Of a stretch of 15,725 nucleotides of DNA, positions 1-4,817 are shown piece after piece. Source of the stretch: JAMCZU01 sp964479405 (GTDB taxonomy: Bacteria > Patescibacteriota > UBA1384 > UBA12157 > JAENIV01). A model generated the notes under the pieces. The model was not told where the DNA came from and did not search any database. It saw only the letters and a list, made by a program, of their open reading frames with translations. The stretch spans positions 1 to 15,725 of the forward strand of contig CAYZMA010000024.1 in assembly GCA_964479405.1 (NCBI GenBank). The letters run 5' to 3'. Every line of letters starts with the position of its first letter. Positions within the stretch are counted from its first letter, which is position 1. Both the position numbers and the translations under genes were made by a program.

Positions 1-66
1 ACCATTATACCTTGTCATCAGGACAAATAAAATGCCTTATTATTCAACGGCCTCATTTTCTTTATC

Positions 67-96
67 TTGACAAATGATAAACATTTGTAATATAAT
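67..96 (+). promoter_or_regulatory. Consensus sigma70-type promoter
   Basis: TTGACA (67-72) and TATAAT (91-96) are both perfect consensus hexamers, separated by 18 bp. Transcription should start near 103. No start codon with a usable frame follows, so the likely product is the structured RNA at 103-173. The box faces the 3' end of the minus-strand gene at 176-613, so it does not serve that gene. Confidence 0.75.
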
Positions 97-102
97 ATAG
101 GC

Positions 103-173
103 AGAGTCGGGTGGGTTGCCGACCCGCCGTAACCATTCGGCGCTTAAGCAATCACAAAACACCCGATCTTTTT
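103..173 (+). ncRNA. Candidate small structured RNA (about 70 nt)
   Basis: The stretch starts at the expected start site of a perfect promoter and ends in TCTTTTT (167-173). By eye it folds compactly. A closing helix pairs 106-113 with 160-167 (one G-U). Inside it, GGTTGC (114-119) pairs with GTAACC (129-134), and the loop bases CGCC (125-128) can pair with GGCG (139-142), giving an H-type pseudoknot. Alternative folds exist, such as GTCGG 106-110 with CCGAC 119-123, and CGCCG 125-129 with CGGCG 138-142. The T-run directly after the closing helix could be its terminator. I do not recognise a known riboswitch, ribozyme, SRP or 6S consensus. There is no ORF of note. The RNA ends next to the stop codon of the convergent gene at 176-613, so it could also act on that mRNA's 3' end. 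Confidence 0.45.
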
Positions 174-175
174 AT

Positions 176-613
176 TCATAAATTTTTTAGAATATCTTTG
201 GCAGACAATTTAAAGTCTGCTTTTTTATTAGTATAGGCATGCCAAACAATATCATGAATTTTTGCTGATTTGCCTATTTCGTCAAAATAAATAGTTTTTT
301 TATCAATTTTAATTTTAGAACTTTTTAAATACTCCAACAGAAACCCTTTAATCAATGCCTCTTGGCCAGGATATTCGCGATCAATAATAATTTGAGATAT
401 TTTGTTTTTATCTTTAATAAGATAATAAATAAGAATTGCAAAAGTTTTATAAATATATTGTCTTGATTTACCAATTTTTCTGAAATATTTTTGTAATTTT
501 TGTTTCTCAACAGATGAGATTATAACAGTTTTATTTACTTTGTTAGAAAAACCAATCACCGTTGGTCTATTTGTGTCTTCTAGCTTACCGCTTTGATCAA
601 TTTCTATTTTCAT
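176..613 (-). CDS. Small RNase H-fold-like protein, function unknown
   Basis: This 145-residue protein has an IDQSGK motif at residues 5-10, then TVIGFSN, an IIIDREYPG strand at 75-83 and KIHD near 118-121. The spaced acidic residues (D6, D78, E80, D121) after hydrophobic strands resemble the metal-binding pattern of RNase H-like nucleases or resolvases and of DUF3800-type proteins. I recall similar short proteins in CPR bacteria and archaea, but I cannot confirm a family. It is basic and has no signal peptide or membrane segment. The start is supported by an extended -10 box (TG-T-TAAAAT, 628-620) ending six bases before the ATG, which implies a leaderless mRNA. The stop is TGA. No terminator is obvious downstream on this strand; the candidate RNA at 103-173 converges on its 3' end. 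The assignment as a gene is sound; the function is an inference. Confidence 0.75.
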   Translation of the reverse strand: MKIEIDQSGKLEDTNRPTVIGFSNKVNKTVIISSVEKQKLQKYFRKIGKSRQYIYKTFAILIYYLIKDKNKISQIIIDREYPGQEALIKGFLLEYLKSSKIKIDKKTIYFDEIGKSAKIHDIVWHAYTNKKADFKLSAKDILKNL

Positions 614-619
614 GATTCT

Positions 620-628
620 ATTTTAACA
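620..628 (-). promoter_or_regulatory. Extended -10 promoter, leaderless start
   Basis: On the minus strand TG-T-TAAAAT ends six bases before the ATG at 613, with no room for a Shine-Dalgarno site. A good -35 box is not visible, as is usual for extended -10 promoters. It shares its architecture with the starts at 1471, 8543, 12193 and 14704. Confidence 0.5.
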
Positions 629-684
629 TGAAATCATCGCATCTCGGAGAGTTTCTGCGGGATTTTCTTTATTAATTTAGTATT

Positions 685-711
685 AAAAAAGCGGGGTGGG
701 TTGCACCCCGC
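685..711 (-). terminator. Rho-independent terminator
   Basis: An 8-bp perfect stem (691-698 with 704-711) with a five-base loop is followed on the minus strand by six T (690-685). It ends the transcript of the unknown gene at 720-1391, whose stop lies nine bases upstream. The stem and loop share the 11-mer at 694-704 with the candidate RNA at 109-119. Confidence 0.85.
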
Positions 712-719
712 GTTTATGG

Positions 720-1391
720 TTAAAGACAGATTCGTTCTTGTGATAAGTTCGGGTGCAGTTTGCAACCCTTTCTTTTGTGTGGCTTGCCTCGTTTTGAAGC
801 CTGAATTGAAGCTTGGTAAAGTATACTGGCGGTTGTCGGCGGACCCATTGTATTTGTGACCAACTGCTTTAGAATTTTCTTGGCTTCTCTAAATATTTTA
901 AGCCATTCATATTCTTGAAACTCACCTGGCCGAAGTTTTCTTATCTGTGTTATTAACTCTGACAATGGTTTTTGTCCATTGAGGCGATCCAATATCCCCC
1001 AAAGTTTACCCTCCAATTCATTATCATTACAGTCAATTACGATACGAAACCGACCGCTTGGATAAGGAGTAAGCGGATTTTTGATGGCGGGTTCGGCTCG
1101 TTGAATTAGTTGACCAAGCATATCGGCAATTCGTTCACATTCAGTAGTTGGACCGGAGGGAAGCATGGTATCGCTTCTAATGCTACACCAATGACCACAG
1201 AATTCCTCTTTTATGAGGATTGTTTCGCGTTCAATGCCGATCAGAGCGGCTGCCTTACAAATTAGATCAAAATGCGGGCAAATCTTATCTTTGTAAAATG
1301 GTTCTGTTTCTAAACCAATACCTGGTTGAAAATTGACGCTTTGCCACAAAGGCATATATCCTGCGATTGAAGATTCTATTGAAAATCCCAT
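720..1391 (-). CDS. Hypothetical protein, 223 aa
   Basis: I do not recognise a family. The protein appears soluble: there is no signal peptide or membrane helix. A cysteine- and histidine-bearing segment (KICPHFDLIC near residues 36-45, then CGHWCSI near 64-70) could bind a metal. The middle contains RFRIVIDCNDNELEGKLWGILDRLNGQKPLSELITQI, followed by an amphipathic helical stretch (EYEWLKIFREAKKILKQL) that could be a winged-helix-like region. The C-terminus is basic (KRGKPHKRKGCK). It has its own strong promoter (TTGACA, 16-bp spacer, TAAGCT with TGA extension), a purine-rich ribosome site (GGGGGGTG) seven bases before the ATG, and its own terminator at 685-711, so it is a monocistronic unit. 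It is divergent from the exonuclease at 1471. The start is well supported; the function is unknown. Confidence 0.75.
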   Translation of the reverse strand: MGFSIESSIAGYMPLWQSVNFQPGIGLETEPFYKDKICPHFDLICKAAALIGIERETILIKEEFCGHWCSIRSDTMLPSGPTTECERIADMLGQLIQRAEPAIKNPLTPYPSGRFRIVIDCNDNELEGKLWGILDRLNGQKPLSELITQIRKLRPGEFQEYEWLKIFREAKKILKQLVTNTMGPPTTASILYQASIQASKRGKPHKRKGCKLHPNLSQERICL

Positions 1392-1421
1392 TTTTGTACA
1401 CCCCCCATACGAATTGCTTTT

Positions 1422-1449
1422 AGCTTATCAAACTTTTTGATTTTGTCAA
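1422..1449 (-). promoter_or_regulatory. Promoter of the 720-1391 gene
   Basis: On the minus strand TTGACA (1449-1444), a 16-bp spacer and TAAGCT (1427-1422), preceded by TGA, form an extended -10 promoter. It gives a leader of about 25 nt containing a GGGGGGTG ribosome-binding site. It overlaps the divergent promoter of the 5'-nuclease gene. Confidence 0.65.
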
Positions 1450-1464
1450 GCAAGATGGTAGGAT
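1437..1464 (+). promoter_or_regulatory. Promoter of the 5'-nuclease gene, probably leaderless
   Basis: TTGATT (1437-1442), a 16-bp spacer and TAGGAT (1459-1464) preceded by TGG (1456-1458) make an extended -10 element ending exactly six bases before the GTG at 1471. A perfect TATAAT (1464-1469) also occurs, but it would start transcription inside the gene. AGGA (1460-1463) could alternatively act as a Shine-Dalgarno site if transcription began further upstream. Confidence 0.45.
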
Positions 1465-1470
1465 ATAATT

Positions 1471-2583
1471 GTGATTAAAAATCGTTTTGTCCTAATTGAC
1501 GCCTTTGCCCTTATTTTTCGGGCATATTATGCTTTGCCGCCAACTTTAACTAAAGACGGTCATTTGGTGAATGCAGTTTATGGTTTTGCCTCGGCGCTTT
1601 TGGGAGCAATTAGAACGCTAGAGCCGGAATATTTGGCAGTCGGGATGGATTTCCCGAAACCAACTTTGCGACACAAAGAATATTTGGAATATAAGGCTCA
1701 CCGGGCGCCAGCGCCGGAAGATCTAAAAACTCAAATACCATATACCAAAGAACTATTAAAGGTGATGAATATTCCCACCTACGCGAAGGAAGGGTATGAG
1801 GGAGAAGACATTATCGCCACGATAGTGGCGAAAGTAAAAACAGTTAGTCATCCTGAACGCAGTGAAGGATCTCCTGCGAATGCAGGATTGGCAAATAAAT
1901 TGCCAGATTCTGGTCTGCTAAAGGCGCCTACGGCTCAGAATGACAATAAAATTGAATATATTATAGTAACTGGGGATTTGGATTTGCTTCAGTTGATAGA
2001 TAACCAGACGAAAGTTTATTCAATGGCTCGCGGGATCAATCAGGCGAGCCTCTACGACGAAAAAAAGGTGATTGAACGTTATGGTCTTAAACCGGCTCAA
2101 TTTGTTGATTTTAAGGCTCTGAAAGGCGATACCTCGGACAATATTCCGGGAGTAAAGGGAATCGGAGAAAAAGGAGCCTCAAATTTAATAAGAGAGTTTG
2201 GATCATTGGATAATCTTTATGAAGAAATACATTGTATTGTCATTGCGAGTGAAACGAAGCAATCTATCAAAATAAAAGATTGCCACGCCCTTTCAGGGCT
2301 CGCAATGACAAATGAAAAAACAACTAAAAAAATATCCGAAAAGTTAAAAATATCTGAAAAAGTATTAAGGTTATTGATAGAACAAAAAGAACAAGCGTAT
2401 TTGAGCCAAAAATTGTCGCAAATTCAAAATAATGCGCCGTTGGAATTTAGGCTGGAGGACGCCAAGGTTCATGAATATAATCAAGAGAATGTGATTAAAT
2501 TTTTTAACAGTTTAGGTTTTAAGTCTTTAATTGACCGCTTGCCTAAAGAAAAGAAGAAATTGGAACAGTCTAAATTGCTGTAG
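1471..2583 (+). CDS. Stand-alone 5'-3' exonuclease (PolA N-terminal/FEN-like domain)
   Basis: This is a structure-specific 5' nuclease of the family that forms the N-terminus of DNA polymerase I. It would remove RNA primers and flaps in Okazaki-fragment maturation and repair. Visible metal ligands by comparison with E. coli PolA are D10 (LIDAFALIFRAYYALP), D60 (VGMD), E110/E112/D113 (YEGED), D169 and D171 (TGDLD), and D220/D223 (GDTSDNIPGVKGIGEKGA, the helix-three-turn-helix). The frame stops after LGFKSLIDRLPK, the usual linker into the polymerase part, so the 3'-5' exonuclease and polymerase domains are absent here. At 370 residues it is longer than a typical 5'-nuclease domain because residues 126-158 and 256-280 are encoded by two palindromic repeats inserted in frame. 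Both fall in loops between conserved blocks, so activity is probably retained. The start is GTG; an in-frame TAG at 1459 limits earlier choices. Confidence 0.93.
   Translation: MIKNRFVLIDAFALIFRAYYALPPTLTKDGHLVNAVYGFASALLGAIRTLEPEYLAVGMDFPKPTLRHKEYLEYKAHRAPAPEDLKTQIPYTKELLKVMNIPTYAKEGYEGEDIIATIVAKVKTVSHPERSEGSPANAGLANKLPDSGLLKAPTAQNDNKIEYIIVTGDLDLLQLIDNQTKVYSMARGINQASLYDEKKVIERYGLKPAQFVDFKALKGDTSDNIPGVKGIGEKGASNLIREFGSLDNLYEEIHCIVIASETKQSIKIKDCHALSGLAMTNEKTTKKISEKLKISEKVLRLLIEQKEQAYLSQKLSQIQNNAPLEFRLEDAKVHEYNQENVIKFFNSLGFKSLIDRLPKEKKKLEQSKLL
1847..1944. repeat. Palindromic interspersed element in coding sequence (HPERSEGS type)
   Basis: The 98-bp element has near-perfect inverted ends (GTCATCCTGA at 1847-1856 and TCAGAATGAC at 1935-1944, 9 of 10 paired). 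Its sequence, read as SHPERSEGS, matches a family of short palindromic repeats that I recall from many bacterial genomes, usually between genes. An internal hairpin is also visible (TCCTGC with GCAGGA, 1872-1886). Here it lies in the exonuclease frame without introducing a stop. Confidence 0.8.
2238..2310. repeat. Second palindromic element in coding sequence (VIASETKQS type)
   Basis: The 73-bp element has a perfect 12-bp terminal inverted repeat (TGTCATTGCGAG at 2238-2249 and CTCGCAATGACA at 2299-2310). Inside, GCAATCT (2269-2275) is mirrored by AGATTGC (2278-2284). It is translated as IVIASETKQS...CHALSGLAMT within the exonuclease. This family is different from the 1847-1944 element, although both share GTCAT-type ends. 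Confidence 0.8.
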
Positions 2584-2599
2584 TTAAAAAACAAAATAA

Positions 2600-2641
2600 T
2601 TGTTTTTGTAGTCAAAATGGACTACGATTGTAGCCAGAATG
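2600..2641 (+). promoter_or_regulatory. Promoter with operator-like repeats before the MNT gene
   Basis: TTGTTT (2600-2605), a 17-bp spacer and TACGAT (2623-2628) form a plausible promoter ten bases before the ATG. The spacer holds a perfect inverted repeat, GTAGTC (2608-2613) and GACTAC (2620-2625), overlapping the -10 box. A 14-bp direct repeat (2606-2619 and 2628-2641, 12 of 14 identical, TTGTAGYCARAATG) places the second copy over the start codon. This layout fits autorepression by the helix-turn-helix protein encoded next; that role is inferred. Confidence 0.45.
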
Positions 2642-3268
2642 AATTACAATATAAAAACCGATTCAATGAAATTTTTTAAGTCAAAAACCAGAACTGCTTT
2701 ACTGGTAAAGTTTGCGTTAAGCGGTAAAGATGAATATTATACGAGAGAGTTAGAAAGAGAACTAAAAATTTCAATTGGAAATATAAGGAGAGAACTTATA
2801 AATCTTGAAAAAAATGGTATTCTGAAGTCGCGAAAAATTGGCAATATGAAATTTTACAGCTTAGACAAAAAGAGCCCAATTTATCATTCATTACGAGATA
2901 TTATTATTAAAACAGTTGGTATCCCCGAACTATTAAAAATACCTATTCTTAAGAATAAAAATATTATTTGCGCTTTTATTTATGGTTCATATGCCAAAGG
3001 TAATTTTGATAATTTAAGTGATATTGATTTATTTATTGTTACTGATAAAAATAATGTCATTTTTGACAAAATAAACTTTGAACTAGATAAATTAGAACAA
3101 AGATTTGGTCGGGAAATAAATATTGATATAATGTTTTTGACCGAGTTTAATACAAAAATTAAAGAAAAAAATTCATATCTTAATGATATTATTACTGGTC
3201 AAAAAATATTCATTAAGGGAGGGGAAAATGACCTTAAACGAAAAACTCTTACAAAAACAGACGGTTAA
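2639..3268 (+). CDS. Winged-helix/MNT-type nucleotidyltransferase (antitoxin-like)
   Basis: Residues about 12-75 form a winged helix-turn-helix of the ArsR-like type (TRELERELKISIGNIRRELINLEKNGILKSRKIGNMKFYSLD). Residues about 108-170 form a minimal nucleotidyltransferase domain with the hallmark YGSYAKGNFDNLSDIDLFIV: G116-S117, the carboxylates D128 and D130, and a likely third, D163 (INIDIM). In MNT-HEPN modules this enzyme neutralises the HEPN RNase toxin, in some systems by AMPylating it. The neighbouring gene overlaps by 41 bases and encodes a HEPN-like protein, which supports that reading. The HTH domain could provide autoregulation through the repeats at 2600-2641. There is no Shine-Dalgarno site. 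An alternative start is the ATG at 2666 (MKFFKSKTR), which fits the usual beginning of the HTH better. Confidence 0.82.
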   Translation: MNYNIKTDSMKFFKSKTRTALLVKFALSGKDEYYTRELERELKISIGNIRRELINLEKNGILKSRKIGNMKFYSLDKKSPIYHSLRDIIIKTVGIPELLKIPILKNKNIICAFIYGSYAKGNFDNLSDIDLFIVTDKNNVIFDKINFELDKLEQRFGREINIDIMFLTEFNTKIKEKNSYLNDIITGQKIFIKGGENDLKRKTLTKTDG

Positions 3269-3671
3269 CTTTCTACAAATCAATAAAATTTTACAGAAAT
3301 CTTATAAAACTTTAGAAACAGTCAAAAGAAGTTTAAGTCAAGACTATGATTCAAGTTTTGCTTTAACTTATGATTCAATGCTTAAAACATCTTTGGCTCT
3401 CATGCTTTCAAGGGGCTATCGCCCAAGAGTTAGTTTGGGGCATCATCGAACTTTGGTTGATTTTGCCAAGCAAGTTTTGGGACCTAAATTTGCTGGTATC
3501 ACGAGTACTTATTCAAGGATGAGAAAGAAAAGAAACAAAATTATTTATGATGTTAATTCAGTTAGTAGAACCGAAGCTGAACAGGCTGTTAAAACAGCCG
3601 AGAGATATTTTAAAATTGTTGAAGATAAAATAAGTGAGGATAATCCTCAACAGAAACTTTGGAAGCCATAA
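3228..3671 (+). CDS. HEPN-domain protein (toxin-like partner of MNT)
   Basis: This 147-residue, all-helical, basic protein has RKKRNKIIYD near residues 99-108. That is the R-N-x-x-x-[H/Y] signature position of HEPN RNases, here with tyrosine (Y107) where active toxins usually carry histidine. Its position directly after, and overlapping, an MNT gene is the standard arrangement of MNT-HEPN toxin-antitoxin systems. The frame is open from an ATG at 3183, but the start at 3228 is preferred because GGGAGGGG (3217-3224) sits just upstream. A hydrophobic helix (YDSMLKTSLALMLS, near 48-61) fits the dimer core of the fold. The tyrosine variant may mean a different or weakened nuclease, or a HEPN protein with a binding role. 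A bidirectional terminator follows. I am fairly sure of the fold and less sure of toxicity. Confidence 0.72.
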   Translation: MTLNEKLLQKQTVNFLQINKILQKSYKTLETVKRSLSQDYDSSFALTYDSMLKTSLALMLSRGYRPRVSLGHHRTLVDFAKQVLGPKFAGITSTYSRMRKKRNKIIYDVNSVSRTEAEQAVKTAERYFKIVEDKISEDNPQQKLWKP

Positions 3672-3686
3672 AAATCTTTAAAAAGG

Positions 3687-3716
3687 AAGCCCCGAATGTA
3701 TAAACACCCGGGGCTT
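3687..3716. terminator. Bidirectional terminator between convergent units
   Basis: AAGCCCCG (3687-3694) pairs with CGGGGCTT (3709-3716) around a 14-base loop. A short T-run follows on the plus strand (to 3718). On the minus strand TTCCTTTTT follows. It can end both the MNT-HEPN operon and the minus-strand operon ending at 3764. A smaller perfect hairpin (TAATCC-GG-GGATTA) lies just after the 3764 stop. Confidence 0.75.
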
Positions 3717-3763
3717 TTAGGACAGGTCGCGAGGTCAGACGGAAATTAATCCGGGGATTATTA

Positions 3764-3943
3764 TTAGGTGTACAGCGCATGAATCTCGCTTATTACATCT
3801 AGTTTCCTTGGCAAAGGCATATCTTTGATGATTTCCTCTAACTCTCGGACAACAATCTCTTCGTCAGGAAAACCATTTTTTTTGATGATGTTTTCCATTA
3901 ATGCATCAATTCGGTCTTCTTGGTCAAAATCTGCAGAAGTCAT
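3764..3943 (-). CDS. Small acidic protein, 59 aa, unknown
   Basis: This short frame encodes MTSADFDQEDRIDALMENII and continues to ...EIHALYT. It is supported by GGCGGTGA a few bases before the ATG and by its place 14 bases after the stop of the 3958-4608 gene, so the two are probably cotranscribed. The protein is acidic, predicted largely helical from its heptad-like leucine/isoleucine spacing, and has no membrane segment or cysteines. I do not recognise a family. The small size and tight pairing with the upstream unknown protein suggest a partner or regulatory subunit, which is inference only. A terminator follows at 3687-3716. Confidence 0.65.
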   Translation of the reverse strand: MTSADFDQEDRIDALMENIIKKNGFPDEEIVVRELEEIIKDMPLPRKLDVISEIHALYT

Positions 3944-3957
3944 GATTAATCACCGCC

Positions 3958-4608
3958 TTAAGTTTGAATGAGTAGTGAGCTTTGGCTGTAGACATCATTC
4001 CAAACTAACAAAACAAGCTTGCCCCTGAATTTTAATGCTTGGAAAAACTGGGCAAGGGTTGTCACAACTTGGATGTCGGAAAGACAAAGCGATGGTTCAG
4101 AGCGTTCATGGAGTTCCCTGTTGACAATGTCCAGTGTCTCTTTAACTACATCTTGACTATTAGGAAACAAGACACTGCAGACAATGCCTTCGGGGATATG
4201 TGCGGCTGAGATGTCTGGCAAGTAATTCGGTCTTTTTAGCACGGCTATACCGACAGTTCTTTTATTGGGGATTTGTTCGCTTACTGTAATAGCCAATCCG
4301 AAATTACAATCTTTATATCTTTCTAAAAACTGAAGCTTCGTTTGGACAGTTCGGACTGCGTGAACCGGATTATTTGTAATAAAGACATCTGGGTGTAGAT
4401 TCTTTATTTCTTCCCAAAAAGGTTCGGTAATTTCTCCAGCGAGTCCGACGCCGGCAATACCAATTGATACCCATGGCGCCCCTGCTTGTATAGCGACTTC
4501 CTTGACTATTGTGGCAAAGTCAGAAGTAGTTCTTGAGAAATCAAGAAAGTCAAAACCAGCAATCACAATACCACTGGTTTTACAGGCGCAGTAGTTCCTT
4601 TGGAGCAT
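3958..4608 (-). CDS. Hypothetical protein, 216 aa
   Basis: I do not recognise a family. The protein begins MLQRNYCACKTSGIVIAGFD and has alternating hydrophobic strands and helices suggesting an alpha/beta fold: IVIAGFDFLDFS near 14-25, APWVSIGIAGVGLAGEI near 44-60, DVFITNNPVHAVRTVQT near 74-90, and a C-terminal LVLLVWNDVYSQSSLLIQT. The glycine-rich GIAGVGLAGE segment could form a nucleotide-binding or ligand loop, but no standard P-loop or Rossmann motif is present. The frame is open upstream to 4806, but that extension crosses the repeat at 4684-4803 and the promoter. The ATG at 4608 has GGAAGGGAGGG eight bases upstream and a promoter at 4655-4683, so it is the start chosen. It leads a two-gene unit with the 59-residue protein at 3764-3943. 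Confidence 0.7.
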   Translation of the reverse strand: MLQRNYCACKTSGIVIAGFDFLDFSRTTSDFATIVKEVAIQAGAPWVSIGIAGVGLAGEITEPFWEEIKNLHPDVFITNNPVHAVRTVQTKLQFLERYKDCNFGLAITVSEQIPNKRTVGIAVLKRPNYLPDISAAHIPEGIVCSVLFPNSQDVVKETLDIVNRELHERSEPSLCLSDIQVVTTLAQFFQALKFRGKLVLLVWNDVYSQSSLLIQT

Positions 4609-4654
4609 TGTTTTTCCCTCCCTTCCTAAATTTGTAATGTGCGAGAATAGATAT

Positions 4655-4683
4655 ATGTTATTATAAAAATGGTCAAAAGTCAA
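4655..4683 (-). promoter_or_regulatory. Promoter of the 4608-3764 operon
   Basis: On the minus strand TTGACT (4683-4678), a 17-bp spacer and TAACAT (4660-4655) lie about 47 bases before the ATG at 4608. The leader carries GGGAGGG as ribosome-binding site. A TATAAT on the same strand (4664-4659) is the alternative -10 but has poor spacing from this -35. Confidence 0.6.
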
Positions 4684-4803
4684 GCCCCGCAAAGAACGCA
4701 AAATCACTTTGTGATTGCGTTCCGCGTGGCGCAGACCCTCGCAGATGACGCTTCTGCAATAACAGGACGTAGTCCGTTTTGCAGAAAGGAATTCTGGCGG
4801 GGT
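4684..4803. repeat. Structured palindromic repeat in the divergent spacer
   Basis: About 120 bases are bounded by GCCCCGC (4684-4690) and GCGGGG (4798-4803) in inverted orientation. Inside are two strong hairpins. One pairs GAACGCA..ATCAC with GTGATTGCGTTC (about 4691-4719, with a two-base bulge). The other pairs TTCTGCAA with TTGCAGAA, plus GGAC with GTCC (about 4752-4787). No frame here is supported. It resembles a small non-autonomous palindromic element and forms the spacer between the minus-strand promoter and holA. Confidence 0.55.
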
Positions 4804-4817
4804 CAAGGGAAGTAATT

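Noticed and set aside
40..84. A 14-codon minus-strand frame ending in EAVE-stop, sharing 16 bases with the end of the MBL gene (15674-15688 region)
   Set aside because: It is too short to support as a gene, and a single 16-bp match in a window this size is not far beyond chance.
103..173. A tRNA or a known riboswitch
   Set aside because: No cloverleaf or TPsiC-like sequence is present, and no consensus that I know (preQ1, fluoride, ZTP, guanidine, SRP, 6S) matches.
1464..1469. TATAAT as the -10 box for the 5'-nuclease gene
   Set aside because: It ends one base before the GTG, so transcription would begin inside the gene; the extended box TGG-TAGGAT fits better.
4609..4806. N-terminal extension of the minus-strand 216-aa protein up to 4806
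   Set aside because: It crosses the promoter and a hairpin repeat, has no ribosome site, and the ATG at 4608 has GGGAGGG in the right place.
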